From: Longispora fulva
GTDB lineage: Bacteria > Actinomycetota > Actinomycetes > Mycobacteriales > Micromonosporaceae
DNA length: 64,000 nt
Reading direction: 5' to 3'
Assembly: GCF_015751905.1 (NCBI RefSeq)
Contig: NZ_JADOUF010000001.1
Span: forward strand, 8,555,501-8,619,500
Shown: positions 50,330 to 59,285 of the stretch, in pieces
Layout of the letters: each line of letters starts with the position of its first letter
How positions within the stretch are numbered: position 1 is the stretch's first letter
Made by a program: the position numbers and the translations under genes
The notes under the pieces: model-generated
What the model was told of the DNA's origin: nothing
Databases searched by the model: none
The model's input: the letters and a program-made list of their open reading frames with translations, nothing else

Positions 50330-50411
50330 AAATTTACGCCCGATAAGTACGTTTTGCCCGGAAATTCCGTCGGAATATCGGTGCGTGGTTAGATGATCAC
50401 GCGCGGCGACG

Positions 50412-50454
50412 TTGCCGGAATGGGCCTTTGGCCACTAGGTTTCCAGCGCTGGAA
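50412..50454 (+). promoter_or_regulatory. mihF promoter with palindrome over the start site
   Basis: TTGCCG (50412-50417), 18-bp spacer, TAGGTT (50436-50441). The perfect palindrome TTCCAGCGCTGGAA (50441-50454) covers the expected transcription start, so a repressor, possibly mIHF itself or a growth regulator, could act there. Confidence 0.5.
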
Positions 50455-50490
50455 CCACCTTTCGCCTGTTCCTCGACCAAAGGAGACCTG

Positions 50491-50814
50491 GTGTCGCTCC
50501 CCACGCTCACCCCCGAGCAGCGCGCCGCCGCGCTGGAGAAGGCCGCCGTAGTCCGTAAGGCCCGTGCTGAGCTCAAGGACAAGCTCAAGCGCGGCGAGAC
50601 GACCCTCGGTGAGGTCATCGAGCTCGCTGACGGCGACGATGTCGTCGGCAAGCTCAAGGTGTCGGCCGTGCTCGAAGCACTGCCCGGCATCGGCAAGATC
50701 CGCGCCACCGCCATCATGGAGCGCCTGAAGATCGCCGACTCCCGCCGCCTGCGGGGTCTCGGCGAGCAGCAGCGCAAAGCACTTCTGGGGGAGTTCCCCG
50801 CAGCCGGCAAGTGA
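50491..50814 (+). CDS. mihF: Actinobacterial integration host factor mIHF
   Basis: 107 residues, mostly helical. PEQRAAALEKAAVVRKARAELK is the N-terminal helical arm, and LEALPGIGKIRATAIMERL (about 61-79) is the helix-two-turn-helix that contacts DNA. mIHF is a nucleoid protein unrelated to E. coli IHF, essential in mycobacteria and involved in Streptomyces development. GTG 50491 follows AAAGGAG. The mihF-gmk-rpoZ-coaBC-metK order is conserved. Confidence 0.95.
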   Translation: MSLPTLTPEQRAAALEKAAVVRKARAELKDKLKRGETTLGEVIELADGDDVVGKLKVSAVLEALPGIGKIRATAIMERLKIADSRRLRGLGEQQRKALLGEFPAAGK

Positions 50815-50834
50815 GCGGTTGCTAGAAACACCTA

Positions 50835-51458
50835 GTGAGCTTTGAAGAAGACGCACGTCCGGCCGGGTGGAGTGACGCTCGACTGCTGGTCCTTTCCGGC
50901 CCCTCCGGGGTCGGCAAGGACAGCGTGATCGAGTGGGTCCGGAGCCACCCGCACGAGTTCTGGCTGTCGGTTTCGGTGACCACCCGGCCGCGGCGCGCGT
51001 ACGAGGTCGACGGGGAGCACTATTTCTTCGTCGACAACGCCGAGTTCGACCGGTTGCTCGAGACGGGGCAGTTGCTCGAGTGGGCGGAGTTCGCCGGCAA
51101 CCGGTACGGCACCCCGCGCAAGCAGGTGCTCGCCCGGTTGGCGGAGGGGGTCCCCGTCCTCCTCAAGATCGATCTCCAGGGTGCCCGGCAGGTCAAGTTG
51201 ACGATGCCGGAGGCGCTGCTGGTGTTCCTCGCCCCGCCGAGCTGGGACGAGCTGGAGCGCCGCCTGCGGGGCCGGGGCACGGACGACGCCGAGACCATCG
51301 CGCACCGTCTGGAGCACGCCCGCGAGGAGCTGGCGTCCGAGGCGGAGTTCGACGTGACGGTCGTCAACGGCTCCGTCGAGAAGGCCGCGGCCGAGTTGAT
51401 ACAATTGCTCGATTCCTCATCCAAGACTCCTGTGAGTCACCGTCGATCCAGAGGTTGA
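50835..51458 (+). CDS. gmk: Guanylate kinase
   Basis: 207 residues. The P-loop GPSGVGKD (22-29), GMP-site [20 protein letters not shown] (about 51-70) and [13 protein letters not shown] are present. It converts GMP to GDP. No ribosome site precedes GTG 50835. TAGAAA ends 6 nt upstream, which could mean leaderless initiation, or translation coupled to mihF 20 nt away. A short Ser/Arg tail ([14 protein letters not shown]) extends past the normal C-terminus. Confidence 0.94.
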   Translation: MSFEEDARPAGWSDARLLVLSGPSGVGKDSVIEWVRSHPHEFWLSVSVTTRPRRAYEVDGEHYFFVDNAEFDRLLETGQLLEWAEFAGNRYGTPRKQVLARLAEGVPVLLKIDLQGARQVKLTMPEALLVFLAPPSWDELERRLRGRGTDDAETIAHRLEHAREELASEAEFDVTVVNGSVEKAAAELIQLLDSSSKTPVSHRRSRG

Positions 51459-51464
51459 TCCGCT

Positions 51465-51728
51465 TTGTCTGGAACCGTTGCTAACCCCGTAGGCATCACC
51501 AACCCGCCGATCGACGAGCTGCTCGACAAGACCCAGTCGAAGTACGCGCTGGTGATCTTCGGCGCCAAGCGCGCCCGGCAGATCAACGCGTACTACAGCC
51601 AGCTGGGCGAGGGTCTCCTGGAGTACGTCGGCCCGCTGGTGGAGACCACCCCGCAGGAGAAGTCGCTGTCGATCGCCCTGCGGGAGATCAACGCCGGCCT
51701 GCTGACGGCGGAGCCCACCGAGGGCTGA
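51465..51728 (+). CDS. rpoZ: RNA polymerase omega subunit
   Basis: 87 residues from TTG 51465, with AGAGG 10 nt upstream. The omega signature [19 protein letters not shown] is followed by [17 protein letters not shown] and a C-terminal [15 protein letters not shown]. It supports assembly of beta-prime and the response to ppGpp. It lies 6 nt after gmk. A 9-bp hairpin terminator follows at 51779-51807. Confidence 0.94.
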   Translation: MSGTVANPVGITNPPIDELLDKTQSKYALVIFGAKRARQINAYYSQLGEGLLEYVGPLVETTPQEKSLSIALREINAGLLTAEPTEG

Positions 51729-51778
51729 TTGCTACGCGATCGCGGGATGCCGCTTCGCGGCGCCACCTGCGATGCTCG

Positions 51779-51807
51779 ACCCCGTGATCCAATAGTGGTC
51801 ACGGGGT
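51779..51807 (+). terminator. Terminator after rpoZ
   Basis: ACCCCGTGA (51779-51787) and TCACGGGGT (51799-51807) form a perfect 9-bp stem with an 11-nt loop. The right arm overlaps the -35 region (TGGTCA, 51796-51801) of the coaBC promoter. Confidence 0.6.
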
Positions 51808-51818
51808 TCGTCCGTTCT

Positions 51819-51824
51819 TAAGGT
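51819..51824 (+). promoter_or_regulatory. Leaderless -10 box of coaBC
   Basis: TAAGGT ends 7 nt before GTG 51832. A TGGTCA lies 17 bp upstream. The same TAAGGT-N7-GTG layout is seen at rarA. Confidence 0.5.
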
Positions 51825-51831
51825 GGTGTTC

Positions 51832-53016
51832 GTGAGAATCGTGCTCGGAGTCGCCGGTGGCATCGCCGCCTACAAGGCGTGTGAGCTGCTCCGGCTGCTG
51901 ACGGAGGCCGGGCACACCGTGCGGGTCGTGCCGACGGCGGCGGCGCTGCAGTTCGTGGGCGCCCCGACCTGGGCGGCGTTGTCGCACCAGCCGGTGAGCG
52001 CCGACCCGTTCCACGACGTGCACGAGGTGCCGCACGTGCGGATCGGCCGCGAGGCGGACCTGCTGATCGTGGCCCCGGCGACGGCGGACCTGATGGCGAA
52101 GGCGGCGCACGGCCTGGCCGACGACCTGCTCACGAACACCCTCCTGACTGTGGGCTGCCCGGTGATGTTCGCCCCGGCGATGCACACCGAGATGTGGGAG
52201 CACCCGGCCACCGTCGCCAACGTGGCCACCCTGCGCGCCCGGGGCGTGGTCGTCGTCGAGCCCGCCGTCGGCCGGTTGACCGGCTCCGACACGGGCAAGG
52301 GCCGGCTGCCGGACCCGACCGAGCTGTTCGCGGTGGCCAACCGGCTGCTGCGCGGGCGGACGGCCCCGGACATGGCGGGCCGGCACGTGCTGGTCACCGC
52401 CGGCGGTACCAGGGAGCACCTGGATCCGGTGCGCTACCTCGGCAACATCTCCAGCGGCAAGCAGGGCTACGCGTTCGCCAGGACGGCTGTGGCCCGGGGG
52501 GCGCGGGTCACGTTGATCAGCGCCAACGTGTCGCTGCCGGACCCGGCCGGGGTGGAGGTCGTGCGGGTGGGTTCGACGGCGGAGTTGCGGACGGCGGTGC
52601 TGGAGCACGGCGACGATGCCGACGTGGTCGTGATGGCCGCGGCACCGGCGGACTTCCGGCCGACGAAGTACGCCGAACAGAAGATCAAGAAGGCCGTCGA
52701 CGGGACCGCGCCGGTGATCGAGCTGACGACGAATCCCGACATCGCCGCGGAGTTGGGCGCGCAGCGTCGTCCGGGGCGGATTCTGGTCGCGTTCGCCGCG
52801 GAGACGCAGGATTTCGTGCGCAACGCCCAGCAGAAGTTGACCCGGAAGAACGCCGACCTCATCGTTGTCAATGAAGTGGGAAACGGCAAGGCGTTCGGCA
52901 CCGACGACAACGCGGTCACGGTGCTCACCAGGGACGGAACCGAGACCACTCTTTCGGCGGCACCGAAAGAGGACATCGCTGACGCGGTGTGGGATATTGT
53001 CCTACCTCTGTGGTAG
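51832..53016 (+). CDS. coaBC: Bifunctional phosphopantothenoylcysteine decarboxylase / phosphopantothenate-cysteine ligase
   Basis: 394 residues. The N-terminal flavoprotein half (CoaC) has GVAGGIAAYKACEL, the active-site His in VPHVRIGREAD and PAMHTEMWEHPA with the substrate-recognition pattern. The C-terminal half (CoaB) has GTREHLDPVRYLGNISSGKQG and the KIKK motif in AEQKIKKAVDG. It catalyses two steps of coenzyme A synthesis. GTG 51832 is preferred to GTG 51823 because it gives the family start (MRIVLGVAGG) and fits the leaderless promoter. Confidence 0.95.
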   Translation: MRIVLGVAGGIAAYKACELLRLLTEAGHTVRVVPTAAALQFVGAPTWAALSHQPVSADPFHDVHEVPHVRIGREADLLIVAPATADLMAKAAHGLADDLLTNTLLTVGCPVMFAPAMHTEMWEHPATVANVATLRARGVVVVEPAVGRLTGSDTGKGRLPDPTELFAVANRLLRGRTAPDMAGRHVLVTAGGTREHLDPVRYLGNISSGKQGYAFARTAVARGARVTLISANVSLPDPAGVEVVRVGSTAELRTAVLEHGDDADVVVMAAAPADFRPTKYAEQKIKKAVDGTAPVIELTTNPDIAAELGAQRRPGRILVAFAAETQDFVRNAQQKLTRKNADLIVVNEVGNGKAFGTDDNAVTVLTRDGTETTLSAAPKEDIADAVWDIVLPLW

Positions 53017-53070
53017 GGATTACAGATTCAGGTCTGACCAGGCTGCTATGCCGTGGTCAGCGCACGGAGA

Positions 53071-53076
53071 TAGACT
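53071..53076 (+). promoter_or_regulatory. -10 box of metK
   Basis: TAGACT lies 34 nt before metK. A 7-bp dyad CTGACCA/TGGTCAG (53034-53040 and 53054-53060) precedes it and may be an operator. No SAM riboswitch fold is visible in the 93-nt leader region. Confidence 0.4.
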
Positions 53077-53109
53077 TCCCCAAACCCAACAAACCCCGCT
53101 AGGAGAGCT

Positions 53110-54300
<1,191 letters not shown>

Positions 54301-54418
54301 GACCCGCTGAGAACGACGCTGGACTGCACGAAAGGAACACCCGCAGGGCGCTGCCCTAGCGGGTGTTCCTTTCGTTTGCCAGCGCCGCCCTCAGCGGGCC
54401 ACTTCGCCTGAGATCAAA
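54301..54418. repeat. Long-hairpin repeat element, copy 2 (abutting metK stop)
   Basis: Outer arms CCCGCTGAGAACGACGCTGG (54303-54322) and CCAGCGCCGCCCTCAGCGGG (54379-54398). Middle stem CGAAAGGAACACCCGC (54329-54344) pairs perfectly with 54359-54374. Apex AGGGC (54345-54349) with GCCCT (54353-54357). The flanks match copy 1 at about 41 of 43 and 26 of 27 positions, yet the middle stem is unrelated in sequence. All outer-arm mismatches are A opposite C on the plus strand, hence G-U in minus-strand RNA. The 177 bp from here to priA hold nothing else recognised. Confidence 0.85.
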
Positions 54419-54582
54419 TACCAAGATCATTCTTTTGTCACGGTGGGGACCGGCCCTGCGCGCGGCGGTCGGGGCCCAGTGGGGTCCCGGCCCGTGTCCG
54501 GGTGACGGGAGTTCTCGGGATCGGGGCTGTCGGGCCGTCCCGTCGGTGCGGCTCGGTTGCGGGGAAAGTCGTAGGGGTCTGG

Positions 54583-54588
54583 TAGGAC
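54583..54588 (+). promoter_or_regulatory. Leaderless -10 box of priA
   Basis: TAGGAC is followed by 7 nt and GTG 54596, with no ribosome site. Confidence 0.4.
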
Positions 54589-54595
54589 TTTGGGC

Positions 54596-56803
54596 GTGAC
54601 TGAAGACGGGCTGTTCGAGCTGCCGGCCGTGCCAGCCCCCCGGGGAGCCCGGTCGGCCGTCAAGCCGCCCGCGTCGAAGACCCCGGCCGAGCACCTGCCC
54701 GTGGCGCGGATCTGCGTCGACCTCGCGTTGCCGCATCTTGACCGGCCGTTCGACTATCTCGTGCCCGCGAGCATGGATGCGAAGGTCGTCGTCGGTGGCC
54801 GCGTCCGGGTCCGGTTCGCCGGGCAGAAGGTCGACGGCTACGTGCTCGACCGGGTCGCCGCCAGCGAGCACGGCGGCAGTCTGTCGTTTCTCGAGCGGGC
54901 GGTGTCCGCCGAGCCCGTGGTGTCGCCGGAGATCGCCCGGCTGGCCAGGGCCGTCGCGGACCGGTATGCGGGCAACCTCGCCGATGTCCTCCGGCTCGCC
55001 GTGCCACCCCGGCACGCCCGCGCGGAGGCCGCGGTCCCACCCCGGCAGGCCCGCTGGGAGGCTGTGGTCCCGACCGGTGATGTTCCCGCGGAGACGGAGG
55101 TCCCGACCCGGGCCGGGGGGGTGTCGGGCTCTGGTGGGAAGCCGGGTGAGGGGTCCGAGGTCTCCGGGGACGGTGATGGTGGCGGGCCGCCAGGCCGGCC
55201 GGCGTTCCCGGCCACGGTTGGCTGGGCGGCGTATCCGGCCGGGGCAGCCTTTCTGCGCGCCCTCGCCGACGGCCGGGCGCCCCGCGCGGTGTGGACCGCC
55301 ACGCCGGGGGAGGACTGGGCGGCCCGAGTCGCCGAGGCCGTCGGGGCGACCCTGTCGGGTGGCCGGGGCGCGGTGGTGGTGGTGCCCGACGGCCGCGACC
55401 TGCACCGGCTCGACCGGGCGCTCCTCTCGCTGCTCGGCGAGGGGCGGCATGTGGCGCTGTCGGCGGCGACCGGGCCGGAGGAGCGCTACACCCGGTTCGT
55501 GACGGCGCTGCGCGGCCATGTCGGGGCCGTGATCGGGACCCGTGCGGCGATGTTCGCCCCCGTGGACGACCTGGGCCTCGTGGCCATCTTCGACGACGGC
55601 GACGACGTGCACGCCGACCCGCACGCGCCGTACCCGCACGCCCGCGAGGTGCTGCTCACCCGCGCGGAGCTGGCCGGGGCGGCGGCGCTGGTGGCGGGGC
55701 ACTCCCGGACGGCGGAGGGGCAGCTGCTGTTGGCCACCGGCTGGGCGAAGGAGCTGACCGCCGACCGGGAGTCCCTGCGGACCCGTGCCCCCCGGGTGGT
55801 GACGACCGGCGACGACGTGCAGCAGTCCCGGGATCCGGGAGCCGTGTCGTCCCGGCTGCCGAGTGTCGCACTGCAGGCCGCCCGGGTGTCCCTCGCCGCT
55901 GGCCGGCCGGTGCTGGTCCAGGTGCCGAGGCGGGGTTACATCCCGGCCGTGGCCTGTGAGACGTGTCGGGCTCCGGCGCGTTGTCCGCACTGTTCCGGGC
56001 CGCTCGCGCTGGAGTCCGGGGTCCTGGGCGGGAACGCCGGGGTGGCCGGCGCGTCGCCGGAGCACTCGGGGCCGAGCTGCCGGTGGTGTGGACGTGGTGC
56101 GACGGGTTTCACCTGCCCGGTGTGCGGGGGGCGTCGGCTGCGCGCGTCGGTGGTGGGCGCCCGTCGGACGGCGGACGAGATGGGCCGGGCGTTCGCCGGC
56201 GTGCCGGTGCGCACATCGGGGCGCGGTGAGCTGCTCGACACCGTTCCGGACGGTCCCGCGCTGGTGGTGGCCACGCCCGGGGCCGAGCCGGTCGCCGACG
56301 CTGGCTACGGGGCCGTGCTGCTGTTGGACACCTGGGCGCTGCTGACCCGGGCGGATCTGCGGGCCGGTGAGGAGGCGCTGCGGCGCTGGCTGTCGGCGGC
56401 GGCGTTGGCGCGCGCGGACGGCACCGTGGTGATCGTGGCGGACGCGTCGGTACCCGTCGTGCAGGCTCTGGTTCGTTTCGACCCGGCCTGGTATGCGGCC
56501 CGGGAGCTCGACGAACGCGCCGAACTCGGCTTCCCCCCGGCCGTCCGGGTGGGCAGCCTGACGGGTTCGCCGGCCGCGATCGCCGAGCTGCTGGCGGGTG
56601 CGCGGATGCCGGCGGGGGTGGATGAGCTGGGGCCGGTTCCGGTGTTCGGCGGGGACGAGGGCGTGGAGCGGCTGCTGCTGCGGGTGCCGCGGTCGACGGG
56701 GCCGGCGCTGGCGCGGGCGTTGCACGAGGCGGCGGGGGTTCGCAGCGCGCACCGGGCGAAGGAGCCGGTCCGGGTCCAGATCGACCCGCTGGAGCTGCTG
56801 TGA
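54596..56803 (+). CDS. priA: Primosomal protein N' (PriA), helicase-motif-degenerate
   Basis: 735 residues. The N-terminal 3'-end-binding domain (VARICVDLALPHLDRPFDYLVP) and the zinc region with four CxxC pairs (CETC, CPHC, CRWC, CPVC, about 453-515) are PriA-like. Walker A is replaced by TATPGEDWAARV and the DEAH box by FDDGDD, so no ATPase is expected. This is the known state of actinobacterial PriA. A Gly/Pro/Glu-rich insert (about 138-205) has PRHARAEAAVPPRQARWEAV near-repeats. It probably acts as a structural restart factor. It follows metK as in other actinobacteria, but fmt is not behind it. Confidence 0.92.
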   Translation: MTEDGLFELPAVPAPRGARSAVKPPASKTPAEHLPVARICVDLALPHLDRPFDYLVPASMDAKVVVGGRVRVRFAGQKVDGYVLDRVAASEHGGSLSFLERAVSAEPVVSPEIARLARAVADRYAGNLADVLRLAVPPRHARAEAAVPPRQARWEAVVPTGDVPAETEVPTRAGGVSGSGGKPGEGSEVSGDGDGGGPPGRPAFPATVGWAAYPAGAAFLRALADGRAPRAVWTATPGEDWAARVAEAVGATLSGGRGAVVVVPDGRDLHRLDRALLSLLGEGRHVALSAATGPEERYTRFVTALRGHVGAVIGTRAAMFAPVDDLGLVAIFDDGDDVHADPHAPYPHAREVLLTRAELAGAAALVAGHSRTAEGQLLLATGWAKELTADRESLRTRAPRVVTTGDDVQQSRDPGAVSSRLPSVALQAARVSLAAGRPVLVQVPRRGYIPAVACETCRAPARCPHCSGPLALESGVLGGNAGVAGASPEHSGPSCRWCGRGATGFTCPVCGGRRLRASVVGARRTADEMGRAFAGVPVRTSGRGELLDTVPDGPALVVATPGAEPVADAGYGAVLLLDTWALLTRADLRAGEEALRRWLSAAALARADGTVVIVADASVPVVQALVRFDPAWYAARELDERAELGFPPAVRVGSLTGSPAAIAELLAGARMPAGVDELGPVPVFGGDEGVERLLLRVPRSTGPALARALHEAAGVRSAHRAKEPVRVQIDPLELL

Positions 56804-56873
56804 CCCGGCCCAGGTCCGGCGTGGGGAGTGGGCGTGCGGGTCTGTTTCGGACGTTGGTGTCACCTGTCGTCGG

Positions 56874-56879
56874 TAGGCT
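56874..56879 (+). promoter_or_regulatory. Leaderless -10 box
   Basis: TAGGCT followed by exactly 6 nt and ATG 56886. A GTG at 56883 is in frame but would leave only 3 nt. Confidence 0.45.
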
Positions 56880-56885
56880 GCGGTG

Positions 56886-57422
56886 ATGAGGATCGTTGAG
56901 TGTCTGGCCCCGTTCGTGGGCGACTGGCAGGGCGTCAACCGGCTGCGGCTGATGCCGACGGAGGAGTACCGGGAGTCGGACGCCGGCGCGACGGTCAGTG
57001 TGACGGCCGGGGAGTTCGTGACGGTCGCCTACACCTGGTCGGAGGGCGGCAAGCCGCAGAACGGTCTGATGCTGCTCGGTGGCAAGGCCGCTCCGGCCGG
57101 GGAGGCCCCCAATCCTGAGGAGGCCGCGGGCCCCGGGGAGGCGGCGGACGGTCCGGGGGAGGCGACGGTGGTGTGGGTCGACTCGTGGCACACGGGGCCG
57201 ACGTGGATGACGCTGTCGGGGCCCGTCGGCGAGGACGGCGTGGTCAGGCTGACCGGTTACTACCCGGCCCCGACCGGGCCGGACTGGGGCTGGCAGATCC
57301 ACATCGACCCTGGTCACGGCGACGGCGGGGTCATCACCATGCACAACATGGTGCCGGGGGAGCCCGTCTACCAGGTCGTCGAGATCGTCTGTGACCGGCG
57401 GCGGTCCGGGTCGGCGGCCTGA
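56886..57422 (+). CDS. DUF1579-like protein
   Basis: 178 residues. The N-terminal APFVGDWQGVNRLRLMP, then VDSWHTGPTWMTLSG and GWQIHIDPGHGDGGVITMHNM, resemble the lipocalin-like barrel of DUF1579 proteins (moderate certainty). Residues about 68-92 are an insert of degenerate GEA/PEEAAG repeats in a loop, which look like replication slippage. No catalytic residues can be assigned. It appears monocistronic and leaderless, and it is convergent with the following hydrolase gene. Confidence 0.65.
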   Translation: MRIVECLAPFVGDWQGVNRLRLMPTEEYRESDAGATVSVTAGEFVTVAYTWSEGGKPQNGLMLLGGKAAPAGEAPNPEEAAGPGEAADGPGEATVVWVDSWHTGPTWMTLSGPVGEDGVVRLTGYYPAPTGPDWGWQIHIDPGHGDGGVITMHNMVPGEPVYQVVEIVCDRRRSGSAA

Positions 57423-57440
57423 CCGGTACGCCGGCCGCGC

Positions 57441-57497
57441 GGCTGCCCGGGACGCCCTTCAGCGGCTGCCCGGGACCGCGTTCAGCGTCCGCCCGGG
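57441..57497. repeat. 23-bp tandem repeat, about 2.5 copies
   Basis: Units at 57441-57463 and 57464-57486 share GGCTGCCCGGGAC and TTCAGC (20 of 23). A third partial unit (GTCCGCCCGGG) follows. It lies in the 126-bp convergent gap between the DUF1579-like gene and the alpha/beta-hydrolase gene. Confidence 0.6.
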
Positions 57498-57548
57498 TTC
57501 GGCGAGCCCAGGGCCGCGGGGGACTCGCCGTCAGGTCGCGTCAGCCGA

Positions 57549-58526
57549 TCACCGGCGGATGAAGGACGTGAGCGTGTCCGCGTACCGGTCGGGTTCCTCG
57601 AGGTGGGCGAAGTGGCCCGAGTCGTCGAACATCTCGGTCCGGCCGTGGGGCACCGAGGCGCGGAACGCCGCGACGTCCGCCGGGGCGGTGACGTTGTCGT
57701 GCCGGCCCTTGATGAGCAGCGCCGGATGCGTCAGTTCGCCGAGCAGGGGAACCAGGGACTCGTACAGGCTCGGGTGTGCTGAGATCTGGTCGAAGTGCGT
57801 GCCGGCGCGGGTCCACGTGTCCCGGGTGAAGGGCGCGGAGTCCAGGCAGGCGGCCATCCGGGCGGCCGCTGCGGCCTGGTGGACGTAGATCTCGTTGCGC
57901 CGGTCGCCGAGCAGGCCCAGGGTCCGCACGAACTCGAGCCAGTCGGCGCGGTCGGCGGGGAGCCTGGGGAGTGCGTCAGGCAGGTCAGGGTCGTGAAGCC
58001 CTCGTGCGGGGTCCGCGCTGGGCCGAGGTCCGTCGACGGCCGCGCCCGGCCGCAGCCGAGCCTCGGCCCGCTCGGCCTCGGCGTGGTGCCCCAGCTCCCG
58101 GAGGACAGGGATCGCCGCCCGCCGCAGGCACGCCATGGCCGACACCAGGTCCCAGCCGGGGTTCTCGAAGACGACGCCGGTGACGGTTTCCGGGTGCGCG
58201 AGGGCGTAGCGCAGGGCGATGCGGCCGCCGTGCGACTGGCCGACGACGGTCCAGGTGTCGATGGCCAGGGTCCTGCGGACGGCTTCGAGGTCGTCGACGA
58301 GGTCGTGTTCGGACAGTGTGCCGGTGGTGTCCAGCGGGTCGGAGCGCAGTACTCCCCGTTGGTCCAGGGCGATGATCCGCAGGTGTCGGGACAGGAGTTC
58401 GCCCTGGTAGGTCATGAACTCATAGGAGCCGTGACCGGGGCCGCCGTGCACGTACACGACGGTGGGCGCGGTCTTCGGGCCCCGGTCGTCCACGAAGAGG
58501 CGGGTGGTGCCGATGTCCAGCAGCAT
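57549..58526 (-). CDS. Alpha/beta-hydrolase, proline-iminopeptidase-like
   Basis: 325 residues without signal peptide. YVHGGPGHGSYEF is the oxyanion HGGPG box typical of prolyl aminopeptidases and related peptidases, the nucleophile Ser lies in VGQSHGGRIALRYA (about 95-108), Asp in KGRHDNVT and His in GHFAHLEEPDRY. A Pro/Asp/Arg-rich cap segment (about 165-195) is variable. The substrate is not determinable. ATG 58526 has GGGGAG upstream. The very long in-frame extension beyond it is rejected because it crosses the next gene antisense. Confidence 0.85.
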   Translation of the reverse strand: MLLDIGTTRLFVDDRGPKTAPTVVYVHGGPGHGSYEFMTYQGELLSRHLRIIALDQRGVLRSDPLDTTGTLSEHDLVDDLEAVRRTLAIDTWTVVGQSHGGRIALRYALAHPETVTGVVFENPGWDLVSAMACLRRAAIPVLRELGHHAEAERAEARLRPGAAVDGPRPSADPARGLHDPDLPDALPRLPADRADWLEFVRTLGLLGDRRNEIYVHQAAAAARMAACLDSAPFTRDTWTRAGTHFDQISAHPSLYESLVPLLGELTHPALLIKGRHDNVTAPADVAAFRASVPHGRTEMFDDSGHFAHLEEPDRYADTLTSFIRR

Positions 58527-58643
58527 GCGTGCCCACTCCCCGCAGGAGACGATGATCAGGTTTCGTACCCTAGCGCGACGGGCGGGCGTCGGTGCGCTCG
58601 AAGGACACCGGCCTGAGGCCGAGCCCAGTCGGGAGTACGCGCA

Positions 58644-59003
58644 GTGAGTTACTACTTCGAGGTCGACGGCGAGACGGTGTGGAATCCTGCGCTGCAGCCG
58701 GGCCTGTTGTTCGTGGCCGTGGCGCACCGTCTGGCGGACGTGTTGGAGCTGCCCAGCGGGCTGGCTCCCGGCGTCGACGACATCTGCCGGGTGGACGTGG
58801 CGGTGTTCGGCCGTTTCGTCGGGGCTTTGCACGATCGCTATTTCTCCTCCGGCCACAAGGTCCAGCGCGGGCTGCTGCGCGGGGTGCTCCTGCCGTCTCT
58901 CGTCGTGCTGGAGCGGGCGGACGCGCCGATCGTGCCGGCGGATGACGGCCAGCGGGCGCTGCGGGAGGAAGCCCTCGTGCTGGCGCGGACGATGGCGACC
59001 TGA
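58644..59003 (+). CDS. Small uncharacterised protein (DUF6086-like)
   Basis: 119 residues from GTG 58644 with CGGGAG 8 nt upstream. MSYYFEVDGETVWNPALQPG, LELPSGLAPGVDDICRVD and FGRFVGALHDRYFSS match my memory of the DUF6086 family, whose function is unknown. The middle and C-terminal parts are helical. The protein is acidic overall and lacks signal or membrane segments. It is divergent from the alpha/beta-hydrolase gene across 117 bp. Confidence 0.6.
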   Translation: MSYYFEVDGETVWNPALQPGLLFVAVAHRLADVLELPSGLAPGVDDICRVDVAVFGRFVGALHDRYFSSGHKVQRGLLRGVLLPSLVVLERADAPIVPADDGQRALREEALVLARTMAT

Positions 59004-59285
59004 GTGCCGCGGGGCCTCCCGCCAGGTGAACACCTCACCAACGCGGAGTACCCACACTCTCACTCCACGTGTGGGAATTCTCACTAAAGGCGATGGAACC
59101 CTTTCGGAGTGTAACTCCAGTTGGATCCACTGTGGCAGGTCACCGCGTTTCGGGCATAGCGCTGTCACACGTCGGTACAAAATCTAAGCGTTTTCCATAA
59201 AATTTCCTTAAGAAAGGGTGTTTGCGGTGGATCCTCCATATAGGCAGGCTGTCGCGTGTCATCCCAACCTTTGGAAGGACATGTC
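59004..59285 (+). promoter_or_regulatory. AT-rich 282-nt upstream region of the inhibitor gene
   Basis: This is the most A+T-rich stretch of the window (runs such as CCATAAAATTTCC, 59195-59207). It holds a 7-bp hairpin CCCACAC/GTGTGGG (59051-59057 and 59069-59075) and a 5-bp hairpin GGAGT/ACTCC (59106-59118). A possible TTGCGG-N17-CAGGCT promoter ends at 59250. No known riboswitch is recognised. The length and composition suggest regulated expression of the secreted product, or a transferred segment. Confidence 0.4.

Noticed and set aside
53017-53109. SAM riboswitch upstream of metK
   Set aside because: Only a 7-bp dyad is present. The 93-nt gap lacks the conserved helices of known SAM classes.
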